DNA from: Cognatundibacterium luofuense | GTDB lineage: Bacteria; Pseudomonadota; Gammaproteobacteria; Burkholderiales; Burkholderiaceae_D | Direction of reading: 5' to 3' | Assembly: GCF_018139685.1 (NCBI RefSeq) | Contig: NZ_JAGSPN010000008.1 | Span: 62,001 to 126,000, forward strand | DNA length: 64,000 bases | Shown here: positions 55,301 through 63,872 of the stretch, piece after piece | Position numbering within the stretch: position 1 is the stretch's first letter | Layout of the letters: every line of letters begins with the position of its first letter | Translations under genes and position numbers: made by a program | The notes under the pieces: model-generated | Told to the model about the DNA's origin: nothing | The model's input: the letters and a program-made list of their open reading frames with translations, nothing else | Databases searched by the model: none

Positions 55301-55978
55301 TCTTTATCTGATCCGCAATTTTCGGTCAGCAGCCTGATTTTTAAAGTATTCATGAATGTGATTACAAAGGCAGTGACCTCACCGTTTGCTTTACTGGGTT
55401 CTTTATTCGGCGGCGGTGAAGAGTTGTCGTTCGTTGGTTTTGAACCGGGGCAGGCGCTGATCGCCGATCCCGCACGTCAGCGTCTTGATCAGCTTGGTAA
55501 AGCCTTGCTGGCACGTCAGAGCCTGCATCTGGAAATTACCGGTAAGGCGGATGCATCGACCGATGCTGATGGCGTCAGAGCTGCTGTGCTGGAGCGCCGG
55601 TTGCAGGAAGCCAAGTGGCGCGATGCGCTGAAAAAAGATAAGACCATACGGATTGATGACATCACGCTGAGTAAAGAAGAGCGTCATCGTTATCTGGCTG
55701 CTTTGTACAGTGAAGCAAGCATCGTTAAACCACGGAATGTACTGGGACTGACCAAGTCACTGCCGGATGAGGAAATGAGCGCAATGCTGAAAGCGGCGAT
55801 TCCGGTCGATGATGAATCCCTGCGACAACTGGCGCAAAAACGGGCTGATCTGGTACGGGATTATCTGGAAGATGTTGCCGGTGTGCCGCGTGAACGTCTG
55901 TTCCTGATTGCACCGCGTATCAACCGTGAATCCAAAGACAGTGATAACTGGCACCGCGTGGATTTTTCGTTGAAGTAA
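52310..55978 (+). CDS. Large DUF748 (AsmA-like) envelope protein
   Basis: The 1222-residue protein has a membrane anchor near the N-terminus (ICTGLLLLWSMLGWLAVPSIV) and many repeated beta segments as in DUF748/AsmA-like bridge proteins (ISDLHLKEADQKNDAMTL; FTDQSVRPSFKAQLDQLSLQVSQWQ; ITDH-like FTDHFIRPNYKANLTGVSGTI). The last third has FVGFEPGQALIADPARQRLDQLGKALLARQSLHLEITGKADASTD (landmark near residues 1040-1085), an OmpA-like tail typical of DUF748. Such proteins are thought to help lipid transport or outer-membrane assembly. No ribosome site precedes the ATG, so the exact start is uncertain; a GTG 33 nt later is possible. Confidence 0.88.
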   Translation: MIFSSISFVKPVINRIFRRRWVQICTGLLLLWSMLGWLAVPSIVRAVLPAQVLQHTGRVLEAGDIRFSPFSLTLTISDLHLKEADQKNDAMTLSQLKLNISLASVWHRALVVDGLELVQPQVRITRVQQGNHSLYNFSDILDKLAATPASPEPARFALHDILIHNGTVRYEDRSAAQTAVIDTIELGLPFISSFPHDAETHVEPALSFMLNGAPVRFHANSKPFSSSMESRLDLGIQTLDLAKLQTYLPLALPVRLQSAKLDSSLSLVFRKQPAQAVLEGSVALQQVHLQSLQGDELLRFGGLKAELASVDLHGLQGHVKNLQIDQPEIWLTADKEHGWNWLSLLSSGKKISAPESVADPRGKSGVQPEKVLPLWKLDKASVHKGSLHLTDSLMATRKVTRDFQWDLSLNALSTAKDAVPAVLQLSLNDTDQGSLKLDAQIQPVAQQLNAHLQLSDWQISPYQPWLDQVLRAKLSGAVDASVQAEWQPQKWSVQQSELHLHDIQVQGSVGDGSFALTSLDLNGISADSEQRQLKAEALALDGLRTDIRRGTDGTWLASRWLTAGAGTSQSSGATAVQNTSSAKPWQLQLGQISLAQAAVSFTDQSVRPSFKAQLDQLSLQVSQWQSDLNKPLKVGVAGRWNQKGNLKLDVDLGAKLADARFNVDARSLPVASLYPYVSDLLNVEITQGNLSLKGSGRAGSLRAAQPELAFDGQVKLQNFQIFENGSEQDFLEWKNITADGLKVQFGARNRQIELATLTLQDFFARAVLSEKGKLNLSSILVRKTPEAAVADVSAPAQVNTTAASATSATAAVSAAQAVVTKTTPHVTPVIRIRQTRISGGNINFTDHFIRPNYKANLTGVSGTIGLLASDSTQPATIELTGKVDDDAPLLVSGALNPLANPIFLDIKGSTNGLELTRLTPYSAKYAGYAIEKGKLSMQVAYRIEQQQLKAENEIVLDQLTFGEKVESPDATRLPVMLAVALLRDNQGKIAINLPVSGSLSDPQFSVSSLIFKVFMNVITKAVTSPFALLGSLFGGGEELSFVGFEPGQALIADPARQRLDQLGKALLARQSLHLEITGKADASTDADGVRAAVLERRLQEAKWRDALKKDKTIRIDDITLSKEERHRYLAALYSEASIVKPRNVLGLTKSLPDEEMSAMLKAAIPVDDESLRQLAQKRADLVRDYLEDVAGVPRERLFLIAPRINRESKDSDNWHRVDFSLK

Positions 55979-56162
55979 TTAACATCATGAGCCCTGTGGT
56001 GCGTATGCCGCAGGGTTTGTGGCAACACAAATGACAGGAAGATTGTCTGCACAGCGCCAAGGCTGCAATGCTATGGTTGAAAACAGGCAATCTTCATTGT
56101 TTTGGAACCTATCCTGAATTATGCTGGGATAACCAATCTGCATGACAATGAGAGGAATAAGC

Positions 56163-56555
56163 ATGGCCGACAATGGACTGAAACATATTTTGTACGTAGA
56201 AGACGACGCGGATATCCGGACAGTCGCGAAAATTTCCTTCGAAATCGTCGGTGGATTTGAACTTAACTGCTGTGCTTCCGGCATGGAGGCACTCCAGCAA
56301 ATACGCAATGGCTATGTGCCTGACCTGTTATTACTCGATGTCATGATGCCGGTCATGGATGGCCCTACCACTCTGTCTGAGTTGCGTAAGCTGGCACCGA
56401 CTGCCAATACCCCCATCGTCTTTATGACTGCCAAAGTGCAGTCTGTGGAGCTTGAGTACTACCGTAATCTCGGTGCACTGGGCGTTATCGCTAAACCATT
56501 TGATCCGATGGAATTGTCGGCTCAGATCAATGAAATGTGGGCACGTCGTCAGTAA
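56163..56555 (+). CDS. Single-domain response regulator
   Basis: The 130-residue CheY-like receiver from the ATG at 56163 (ribosome site AGAGGAATAAGC) has the acidic pair VEDDADIR, phosphoacceptor Asp59 in LLLLDVMMP, FMTAK (Thr) and AKPFDP (Lys). It is complete and has no output domain. Its stop overlaps the start of the Hpt-REC-REC-GGDEF gene (TAATG), so it may exchange phosphate with that protein's Hpt domain. Confidence 0.93.
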   Translation: MADNGLKHILYVEDDADIRTVAKISFEIVGGFELNCCASGMEALQQIRNGYVPDLLLLDVMMPVMDGPTTLSELRKLAPTANTPIVFMTAKVQSVELEYYRNLGALGVIAKPFDPMELSAQINEMWARRQ

Positions 56556-58207
56556 TGAATACCCCGAATGATGCTTTGCATGAAAAGTTGCGCGCACTGG
56601 AAGCCATTTTTCTGCAAAAACTACCCGGCAAGTGCGAAGAGATTGTCTCCGCACTGGAAAATCTGGCGAGCTGTCCGGACGATACCGGTTTGCAGCATGA
56701 TTTACACCGCTATCTGCATACGATGGCGGGGTCGGCCGGTACATTCGGATTCGAGGCGCTTGGCCGTCAGGCACGGGTGTACGAAAGCCGTCTGAAACCC
56801 TGGTTGAAAGACGGTGTTATGCCTGCGCAGGAATTTGAACAATTCCGTCAGCAATTACGGCAATACATGCGAGCAGTCATTGCGGGTGATACACCGGATG
56901 CCGTACCGCAGCCGGAAGATGCCTCCGATATGCTGCAGCCACAAGAGCCGGTACGTGAAAACCGCTTGATTTATCTGGTCGATCAGGATGCTGAACAGCA
57001 GCAGGCGATTTCTTCTCAGCTCGAGCATTTCGGTTTTGAAGTCGTCTGGATTGCGCATCCGCGTGAGCTGGCCCGCGCTGTCGGGACGCGCCGTCCGGAT
57101 GCGATTGTGATCGAACTCAGTTTCCCTGATGATCAGCATGCCGGTGCGGAAGAAATCCGCAGGCTGGAACAATTACAGCGCTTCCGTATTCCGACCATTT
57201 TTATTTCAGCCTCGCCGACATTCGCATCCCGTATGCTGGCAGTGCGGGCACATGGTGACGGCTATTTTACCAAGCCGGTGGATGTGGTTGGACTGACTGA
57301 CAGGATAGAAGCGCTGCTGCGTCGCGAAAGCCATACCGGTTACCGCGTCATGATTATTGATGATGATGTGGTCACAGCACGTTACTACAGCACGGTGCTG
57401 CGCAATGCGGGTATGGAAGTGCATTTGCTGCATGATCCGGCGCAGGTGCTGGCGGCAATCAGCGATTTCCGGCCTGAACTGATCTTAATGGATATTTATA
57501 TGCCAGTTTGCAGTGGCATCGAATTATCCAAGCTGATCCGCCAGGATAATTCTTATGTCGATATCCCGATTGTGTTTTTGTCCAGCGAAGTCGACCCTGA
57601 GCGTCAGCTGGATGCTGTACGTGCCGGTGCAGATGACTTCATCGCAAAGCCAGTCAGGGCGGAATATCTGGTATCGTCGGTTGTCAGCCGTGCGGAACGC
57701 TACCGTACTCTGCGTGCGCTGATTATGCGTGATGGCCTGACCGGCTTACTGAATCACTCGGCGATTAAAGAACGCCTGCAGTCGGAAATGTTGCAGGCGA
57801 AGCGTCACCGTAGTCCGCTGGCGCTGGCGATGATTGATCTGGACAGCTTTAAGAAAATCAATGACAGCTACGGTCATGGCACCGGTGATCAGGTCTTGCG
57901 CACGCTGGCGCGCTTGCTGCAGCAGCGTTTGCGTCGTACCGATATCGTTGGTCGTTACGGTGGTGAAGAGTTCGCCGTGATTTTTCCGGATACATCTGCA
58001 GTCAAAGCCCGTGCCGTGCTGGATGAAGTGCGTCAGGCGTTTGGTCGTATCAGTCAGCATGCCGAAAATGGCAGCTTCCACGTCACGTTTTCTGCGGGTA
58101 TTGCTGACCTCGGTCAGGCCAGTGATGCGGATGCCTTGTTTGAAGTTGCTGATGCCGCGATGTATGTGTCCAAGCAAACCGGACGCAACCGGATTACGCT
58201 GGCATGA
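56555..58207 (+). CDS. Hpt-REC-REC-GGDEF protein, probable diguanylate cyclase
   Basis: The 550-residue protein has four modules. The Hpt domain (about 1-105) has His55 in RYLHTMAGSAGTFG. Receiver 1 (about 137-255) has Glu187 in place of the phosphoacceptor Asp (AIVIELSFPDD), so it cannot be phosphorylated normally. Receiver 2 (about 263-380) keeps IIDDD and Asp313 (LILMDIYMP). The GGDEF domain (about 390-550) has an active GGEEF (469-473) and an inhibitory RxxD site (460-463), so it should make c-di-GMP under product inhibition. No membrane segment exists. It is coupled to the upstream receiver gene. Confidence 0.93.
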   Translation: MNTPNDALHEKLRALEAIFLQKLPGKCEEIVSALENLASCPDDTGLQHDLHRYLHTMAGSAGTFGFEALGRQARVYESRLKPWLKDGVMPAQEFEQFRQQLRQYMRAVIAGDTPDAVPQPEDASDMLQPQEPVRENRLIYLVDQDAEQQQAISSQLEHFGFEVVWIAHPRELARAVGTRRPDAIVIELSFPDDQHAGAEEIRRLEQLQRFRIPTIFISASPTFASRMLAVRAHGDGYFTKPVDVVGLTDRIEALLRRESHTGYRVMIIDDDVVTARYYSTVLRNAGMEVHLLHDPAQVLAAISDFRPELILMDIYMPVCSGIELSKLIRQDNSYVDIPIVFLSSEVDPERQLDAVRAGADDFIAKPVRAEYLVSSVVSRAERYRTLRALIMRDGLTGLLNHSAIKERLQSEMLQAKRHRSPLALAMIDLDSFKKINDSYGHGTGDQVLRTLARLLQQRLRRTDIVGRYGGEEFAVIFPDTSAVKARAVLDEVRQAFGRISQHAENGSFHVTFSAGIADLGQASDADALFEVADAAMYVSKQTGRNRITLA

Positions 58208-58234
58208 AGTCCTGACACCACGTCATCCTGCAAA

Positions 58235-58268
58235 CAAAAATGCCGCTGATGTTCAGCGGCATTTTTAA
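58235..58268. terminator. Bidirectional terminator (GGDEF gene / parC)
   Basis: AAAAATGCCGCTGA pairs with TCAGCGGCATTTTT around a 3-nt loop between the convergent genes. Confidence 0.88.
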
Positions 58269-58301
58269 TTTCAGAACGGATATCCGGCATTTAATCTTCA
58301 A

Positions 58302-60614
58302 TCAGATGCGGAGTAAAAACTGCGCCTTGATTTTGGAATCCAGCGGCTTCCCTTTTTTCGCCCGCTTGCCCAGATGGATTTGCAGTGCGCTGTTGGCGAT
58401 AAGCACTTCCTGCGGCTTGGCACCACGGCCGATACCGGTGATACGCACACCTTTGTCAGTTACGGTTTGCACCAGCAACAGGGCTTCTTTATCTTCCAGA
58501 TCCATCAGTATCACACCACGGCCGCCACTGGACAGCGCTTTAACTTCCGCCAGCGGGAATACCAGCAAACGCCCGTTGCCGGACAGGCAGGCAACTGCGC
58601 TGTCTTCGGCGGCAATCACGACCGGCGCGAACAGCGTTGCATCGTCATCCAGCGTGATAAAGGCTTTACCGGATTTATTACGGCTGATCATGTCACCGGC
58701 TTTGGCTGTGAAGCCGACACCGGTACTGGAGGCGATCAGCAAGCCGGTGTCCGCAGCGCCCGCAAAGTAATGCAGGATGCGGGTGCCGCTTGCCAGATCA
58801 ATCAGCGTAGTGACCGGTACGCCGTCGCCGCGTGCGCCGGGCAGGGCGGATACTGCAACAGAATACACACGGCCATTCGAACCGAATACCAGCAACTGAT
58901 CGACAGTACGGCATTCAAAAGTGCCGTACAGGCTGTCACCGGCTTTGAAGCTGAACTGAGCCGGATCATGGCCGTGTCCGGTACGTGCGCGTACCCAGCC
59001 CTTTTCGGAAATGACGACCGTGACCGGTTCATCCACCACTTTCTGTTCTACCGATGCTTTCGCTGCTTCTTCGATCAGTGTGCGGCGCGCATCGCCGAAT
59101 TGTTTGGCATCCGTTTCGATTTCCTTGATGATCATTTTTTTCATCGAGGCCGGATTGTCCAGTAAATCATGCAGCGTGGCTTTTTCTTTACGCAGTTCAG
59201 CCAGTTCCTGCTGAATCTTGATCGCTTCCAGACGCGCCAGCTGACGCAGACGGATTTCCAGAATATCTTCTGCCTGACGATCCGATAAACGGAAAGCCGC
59301 GATCAGCGCCGGTTTCGGTTCATCCGATTCGCGGATAATGCGGATCACTTCATCGATATTCAGCAGCACCGCTTCGCGGCCTTCGAGAATATGGATGCGG
59401 TCATCCACTTTGCGCAGACGGAATCCGGTGCGGCGGGTCACGGTAGCGAAGCGGAACTGTATCCACTCTTGCAGGATATGGCTCAGTGCCTTCTGACGCG
59501 GACGACCATCCTGACCAATCATCACCAGATTGATCGATGCAGAGCTTTCCAGCGAGGTATGCGCCAGCAGGATTTGCATGAATTCAGTCTGATCCAGATT
59601 TTTGGATTTCGGCTCAAATACCAGGCGTACCGGTGCATCTTTGCCGGATTCATCGCGCACGGTATCCAGCACCGACAAAATCATTTGCTTCAGTGATACC
59701 TGATCCGGCGACAGCGTTTTCTTGCCGGTTTTGATTTTCGGATTGGTGATTTCCTCAATCTCTTCCAGCACTTTTTGCGACGAAGTACCCGGTGGCAGTT
59801 CAGTCACGACCGCTTGCCACTGACCACGCGCCAGTTCTTCTATCTTCCAGCGGGCGCGCACTTTCATGCTGCCGCGACCGGTCGCATACATCTCTGCCAG
59901 CGTAGCCGCCGGTGTGATGATCTGGCCGCCGCCCGGGAAATCCGGCCCCGGTACCAGCTGCATTAATTCTTCATGGGTAATGGCCGGATTTTTGATCATG
60001 GCCACGGTCGCCTTGGCGACTTCGAGCAGATTGTGCGACGGGATTTCCGTCGCCAGACCAACTGCAATACCGGATGCGCCGTTCAGCAGCACGAAAGGCA
60101 GGCGCGAAGGCAGCAAACGCGGTTCCTGCGTGGTGCCGTCGTAGTTGGCCTGAAAATCGACGGTGCCCTGATCAATTTCATCCAGCAATAAACGGGAAAT
60201 CGGTGTCAGACGGGCTTCGGTGTAACGCATCGCCGCTGCGCCGTCGCCGTCGCGTGAGCCGAAGTTACCCTGACCATCAATCAGCGGATAACGCAGCGAG
60301 AAATCCTGCGCCATCCGCACCAGTGCATCGTAGACTGACTGATCGCCGTGCGGATGCAGCTTACCGAGTACGTCACCGACCACCGCCGCCGATTTGCGCG
60401 GTTTGGCGGTGGAGGCAAGGCCGAGTTCATGCATTGCATACAAAATGCGGCGCTGTACCGGTTTCTGGCCGTCGCAAACGTCGGGCAGGGCGCGGCCTTT
60501 GACCACGGAAATGGCGTAATCCAGATAAGCGCGTTCGGCAAAGCTGGCCAGCGTCAGGGCTTCGCCGTCTGACGGTGGTTCTGTCTGTTCAAATAAATTC
60601 GCTTGTTCGCTCAT
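58302..60614 (-). CDS. parC: DNA topoisomerase IV subunit A
   Basis: ParC is the DNA-cleaving subunit of topoisomerase IV, which unlinks sister chromosomes. The 770-residue protein has [43 protein letters not shown] (the quinolone-resistance region), [14 protein letters not shown] with the catalytic Tyr, and a coiled-coil segment ([18 protein letters not shown]), then a C-terminal propeller. It lies 163 nt after parE on the minus strand. Confidence 0.97.
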   Translation of the reverse strand: MSEQANLFEQTEPPSDGEALTLASFAERAYLDYAISVVKGRALPDVCDGQKPVQRRILYAMHELGLASTAKPRKSAAVVGDVLGKLHPHGDQSVYDALVRMAQDFSLRYPLIDGQGNFGSRDGDGAAAMRYTEARLTPISRLLLDEIDQGTVDFQANYDGTTQEPRLLPSRLPFVLLNGASGIAVGLATEIPSHNLLEVAKATVAMIKNPAITHEELMQLVPGPDFPGGGQIITPAATLAEMYATGRGSMKVRARWKIEELARGQWQAVVTELPPGTSSQKVLEEIEEITNPKIKTGKKTLSPDQVSLKQMILSVLDTVRDESGKDAPVRLVFEPKSKNLDQTEFMQILLAHTSLESSASINLVMIGQDGRPRQKALSHILQEWIQFRFATVTRRTGFRLRKVDDRIHILEGREAVLLNIDEVIRIIRESDEPKPALIAAFRLSDRQAEDILEIRLRQLARLEAIKIQQELAELRKEKATLHDLLDNPASMKKMIIKEIETDAKQFGDARRTLIEEAAKASVEQKVVDEPVTVVISEKGWVRARTGHGHDPAQFSFKAGDSLYGTFECRTVDQLLVFGSNGRVYSVAVSALPGARGDGVPVTTLIDLASGTRILHYFAGAADTGLLIASSTGVGFTAKAGDMISRNKSGKAFITLDDDATLFAPVVIAAEDSAVACLSGNGRLLVFPLAEVKALSSGGRGVILMDLEDKEALLLVQTVTDKGVRITGIGRGAKPQEVLIANSALQIHLGKRAKKGKPLDSKIKAQFLLRI

Positions 60615-60720
60615 GGTAGCTATCTTTATACAGCCGCAAAAAACGGCTGAAAAAACCTAAAACAGGGGGGGTATCCGCGATTTTCGCCTGATTGTCGGCA
60701 AGAATACTGGGCGTTTAAAA

Positions 60721-60736
60721 ATACCCCCGGGGGTAT
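60721..60736. promoter_or_regulatory. Perfect 16-bp palindrome between parE and parC
   Basis: ATACCCCCGGGGGTAT is a perfect palindrome. A second GGGGGTAT lies at 60666-60673. The form resembles operators of the CsoR family of metal-responsive repressors, but no metal gene is near. It could also be a hairpin in the parE-parC transcript. Confidence 0.35.
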
Positions 60737-60777
60737 ATTTTGGCCTCCGGAGCACCTTTGCAGGCATTCCGGCGGCG

Positions 60778-62766
60778 TTAAATGTCTGCTTCGACCGCGT
60801 TACCGAACTCTTCCAGCCACGCACGGCGCGCTGCTGCTTCGGTTTTACCCATCAGCATATTGAAGCGGTTTTCGGAAAAACTCTGATCAAATTCACCCAG
60901 TGCCACCGGCAGCAGGCGGCGGGTATCCGGATTCATCGTGGTTTCCCACAGTTGTTCCGCATTCATTTCACCCAGACCTTTGAAGCGCGAAATACTCCAC
61001 GCACCGTCTTTCACGCCATCTTTGCGCAGTTTGTCTTCGATCGCAGTCAGTTCGCCTTCATCCAGCGCATACAGTTTTTGTGCCGGTTTTTTGCCACGCG
61101 CCGGTGCGTCGACACGGAACAGCGGCGGACGCGCGACGCAGATATGGCCGCGTGCAATCAGTTGCGGGAAATGGCGGAAGAACAGCGTCAGCAGCAAGAC
61201 CTGAATATGCGAGCCATCGACGTCCGCATCAGACAGGATACAAATTTTGCCGTAACGCAGATTCGATAAATCCGGATTGTCCTGTGTGCCATGCGGATCC
61301 ACGCCGATCGCCACGGCGATATCGTGAATCTCATTATTCGCAAACAAGCGGTCGCGCTCGGTTTCCCAGGAATTCAGCACCTTGCCGCGCAAAGGCAGAA
61401 TCGCCTGAAACTCTTTATCGCGGCCCATTTTGGCGGAACCACCGGCGGAATCACCCTCGACCAGAAATAATTCATTGCGGGTGATGTCGTCAGATTCGCA
61501 ATCGGTCAGCTTGCCCGGTAACACGGCAACGCCGGAGGATTTTTTCTTCTCAACTTTTTGCGCAGAACGCAGACGCGACTGCGCTTGCTTGATGACTAAT
61601 TCAGTCAGCTTTTTACCCAGATCCACATGCGCATTCAGCCACAGTTCCAGCGCAGGTTTGACGAATGCGGATACCAGACGCACCGCATCGCGCGAATTCA
61701 GGCGTTCTTTGGTTTGTCCCTGAAATTGCGGGTCCAGCACTTTGGCGGACAATACAAACGAGACACGGGCAAACACGTCTTCCGGCAACAGCTTCACGCC
61801 CTTAGGCAGCATGGAATGCATTTCAGCAAAACTTTTCACCGCGCCGTACAAACCATCGCGCAGACCGGATTCATGCGTACCGCCGCTCGGTGTCGGAATC
61901 AGGTTCACATACGATTCGCGGAATACACCGCCTTCTTCGGTCCACGCCACCACCCACGATGCACCTTCGCCTTCGGCAAAACCTTCGCTGTCCGAGCTGG
62001 CGAACTGTTCGCCTTCAAACAGCGGGATTACAGTTTCGGTCTGATTCTGCTGCGCCAGTGCTTCGGTCAGATAACCGCGCAAGCCCTGATCATATTGCCA
62101 GACCTGGGTTTCGCCGGTTTTCGCGTGAGTCAGGCTGACTTTGACGCCCGGCAGCAATACCGCTTTGGAACGCAGCAAACGTTGCAGTTCGCCGAGCGGA
62201 ATATTCGCTGAATCAAAATACTGCGCATCCGGCCAGACCGTGACGCGGGTACCGTTTTTCTTATCGCCGCGCGGAATCGGCTGGGTGCGCAGCGGTTCAA
62301 TCACATCACCGCCCGCAAAGGTCAGCAAATGCAGGCCTGCATCGCGCCAGACCATGATTTCTAAACGCTTAGACAGCGCATTCGTTACCGACACGCCGAC
62401 ACCGTGCAAACCGCCGGAGAAAGCGTAAGCGCCGCCGGAACCTTTATCGAATTTACCGCCGGCATGCAGACGGGTGAACACGATTTCCACCGTCGGCACA
62501 CCTTCTTCCGGATGCAGCCCGACCGGAATACCGCGGCCATCGTCTTCGATGCTGACGCTGCCATCGGTGTTCAGCGTGACCTGAATGTGTTTGCAATAGC
62601 CACCGAGCGCTTCGTCGGAAGCATTGTCGATCACTTCCTGAATGATATGCAGCGGATTTTCGGTACGGGTGTACATGCCCGGACGCTGTTTCACCGGCTC
62701 CAGTCCTTTCAGGACGCGGATCGACGATTCACTGTAATCAGATGTTGTATTTTTCTTCGTTGCCAT
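60778..62766 (-). CDS. parE: DNA topoisomerase IV subunit B
   Basis: ParE is the ATPase subunit of topoisomerase IV. The protein has about 662 residues from the ATG at 62766, which gives MATKKNTTSDYSESSIRVL; a longer frame upstream lacks family likeness. It has the GHKL ATP site (VIDNASDEALGG, GRGIPVGLHPEEG, GGLHGVGVSVTNALS), the Toprim motifs LFLVEGDSAGGSAKMGRD and LSDADVDGSHIQ, and ends in EFGNAVEADI. parC follows downstream. Confidence 0.97.
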   Translation of the reverse strand: MATKKNTTSDYSESSIRVLKGLEPVKQRPGMYTRTENPLHIIQEVIDNASDEALGGYCKHIQVTLNTDGSVSIEDDGRGIPVGLHPEEGVPTVEIVFTRLHAGGKFDKGSGGAYAFSGGLHGVGVSVTNALSKRLEIMVWRDAGLHLLTFAGGDVIEPLRTQPIPRGDKKNGTRVTVWPDAQYFDSANIPLGELQRLLRSKAVLLPGVKVSLTHAKTGETQVWQYDQGLRGYLTEALAQQNQTETVIPLFEGEQFASSDSEGFAEGEGASWVVAWTEEGGVFRESYVNLIPTPSGGTHESGLRDGLYGAVKSFAEMHSMLPKGVKLLPEDVFARVSFVLSAKVLDPQFQGQTKERLNSRDAVRLVSAFVKPALELWLNAHVDLGKKLTELVIKQAQSRLRSAQKVEKKKSSGVAVLPGKLTDCESDDITRNELFLVEGDSAGGSAKMGRDKEFQAILPLRGKVLNSWETERDRLFANNEIHDIAVAIGVDPHGTQDNPDLSNLRYGKICILSDADVDGSHIQVLLLTLFFRHFPQLIARGHICVARPPLFRVDAPARGKKPAQKLYALDEGELTAIEDKLRKDGVKDGAWSISRFKGLGEMNAEQLWETTMNPDTRRLLPVALGEFDQSFSENRFNMLMGKTEAAARRAWLEEFGNAVEADI

Positions 62767-62908
62767 GCAGGTTGAAATCGTTGGATTAAGCAAAATTTGA
62801 GCAAAACTGCGTGCAGGCTTGCATTTTTTTGTCAGAAGGATACGTTTCGATGTATGCTCTCTGAGTTTTCGGCAGCTATTGTAGCTGCAATGCGTAGCTG
62901 GATAAACG

Positions 62909-63739
62909 ATGACAACAAAAACATCTGCCATCGCGATTAGACTCCTCGGTTTTCCCCCGAAAGAAGAAGAAACCTTTCGCAACGTGCTCGCAGTAGCGCG
63001 TGAAAAGGGCTATCGCTATACCTGCCTGCTTCCCGGCAGTATTCAGGACCCTGACATGTACATCGTCAATGCGGGCAATCTGCCGGCAATGGCCTTGCTG
63101 TCTGACCTGCATCCGGGGGAAGCACAGCCGGTATTGCTGATCGGAAAAACTGAGCTGGAATTTGACTTCCCGGTCATGCCACGTCCGATCCGCTGGCGCA
63201 AAATTTTCGATGTGCTGGACGATATTATCGATAAACGTCAATTGCTGCTGACCACGCTCAGTGCGCAAACCGTGTTGTCGGTACATGAGCGTCGCAAGCA
63301 TCCGCGTCTGGATCTGGATCTGACCGATCCGGAAGTGTATCAGCGTATGCGTAAGCAACCGCTGGCACGCGGCGGCATTCTGATCGTCGATAAAGACACG
63401 CAATTCCGTGAATACGTCGCATCCATCATGGATCCGTACGGCATTCCGGTAACGCTGGCGAACGATGAACGCAGCGCTTTGCTGCTCGACGGTAATAACC
63501 AGCATGCGCTGACATTTATTAATACGTCGACGCAGGGTGTTGACCCTTACCGTTTATGCGACGGGCTGAAACGTCAGAATCAGGGTTTGAAAAGTGCGGT
63601 GGTGTTGCTGGTCGACAGACACTTTGAATACAAGCCTGAGCTGGGGCAGAAAGTGCGTTGTGAAGGTTTTCTGACCAAGCCGATTTCGCGCAAGGTCATT
63701 CTGAAAACGATGAAGAAATATCTGTATCTGGATCATTAA
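62909..63739 (+). CDS. Protein with degenerate receiver domain(s)
   Basis: The 276-residue protein ends in a receiver-like domain (about 155-276): GILIVDKDTQFREYV gives the acidic pair (Asp161, Asp163), GFLTKPIS the conserved Lys257, but the phosphoacceptor position is Asn205 (LTFINTSTQ). The N-terminal half (about 1-110) may be a second receiver-like fold with DMYIVNAGN at its acceptor site. The middle is charged (HERRKHPRLDLDL). Neither half should be phosphorylated normally, so it may act as a binding partner. It is divergent from parE and transcribed alone. No named family is recognised. Confidence 0.7.
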   Translation: MTTKTSAIAIRLLGFPPKEEETFRNVLAVAREKGYRYTCLLPGSIQDPDMYIVNAGNLPAMALLSDLHPGEAQPVLLIGKTELEFDFPVMPRPIRWRKIFDVLDDIIDKRQLLLTTLSAQTVLSVHERRKHPRLDLDLTDPEVYQRMRKQPLARGGILIVDKDTQFREYVASIMDPYGIPVTLANDERSALLLDGNNQHALTFINTSTQGVDPYRLCDGLKRQNQGLKSAVVLLVDRHFEYKPELGQKVRCEGFLTKPISRKVILKTMKKYLYLDH

Positions 63740-63825
63740 AGCGCAATCTGCGCGGGCGATGCTCAGCGAAATTTCAGCCAGATTTCAGCGCCATTTCAGT
63801 GGGATACTGCGGTGTAATAAAAAAG

Positions 63826-63857
63826 CAAAAACGGGCAGCCACGCTGCCCGTTTTTAT
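63826..63857. terminator. Bidirectional terminator
   Basis: AAAAACGGGCAG pairs with CTGCCCGTTTTT around a short loop between two convergent genes. Confidence 0.87.
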
Positions 63858-63872
63858 TGCTGAACCGATTCT

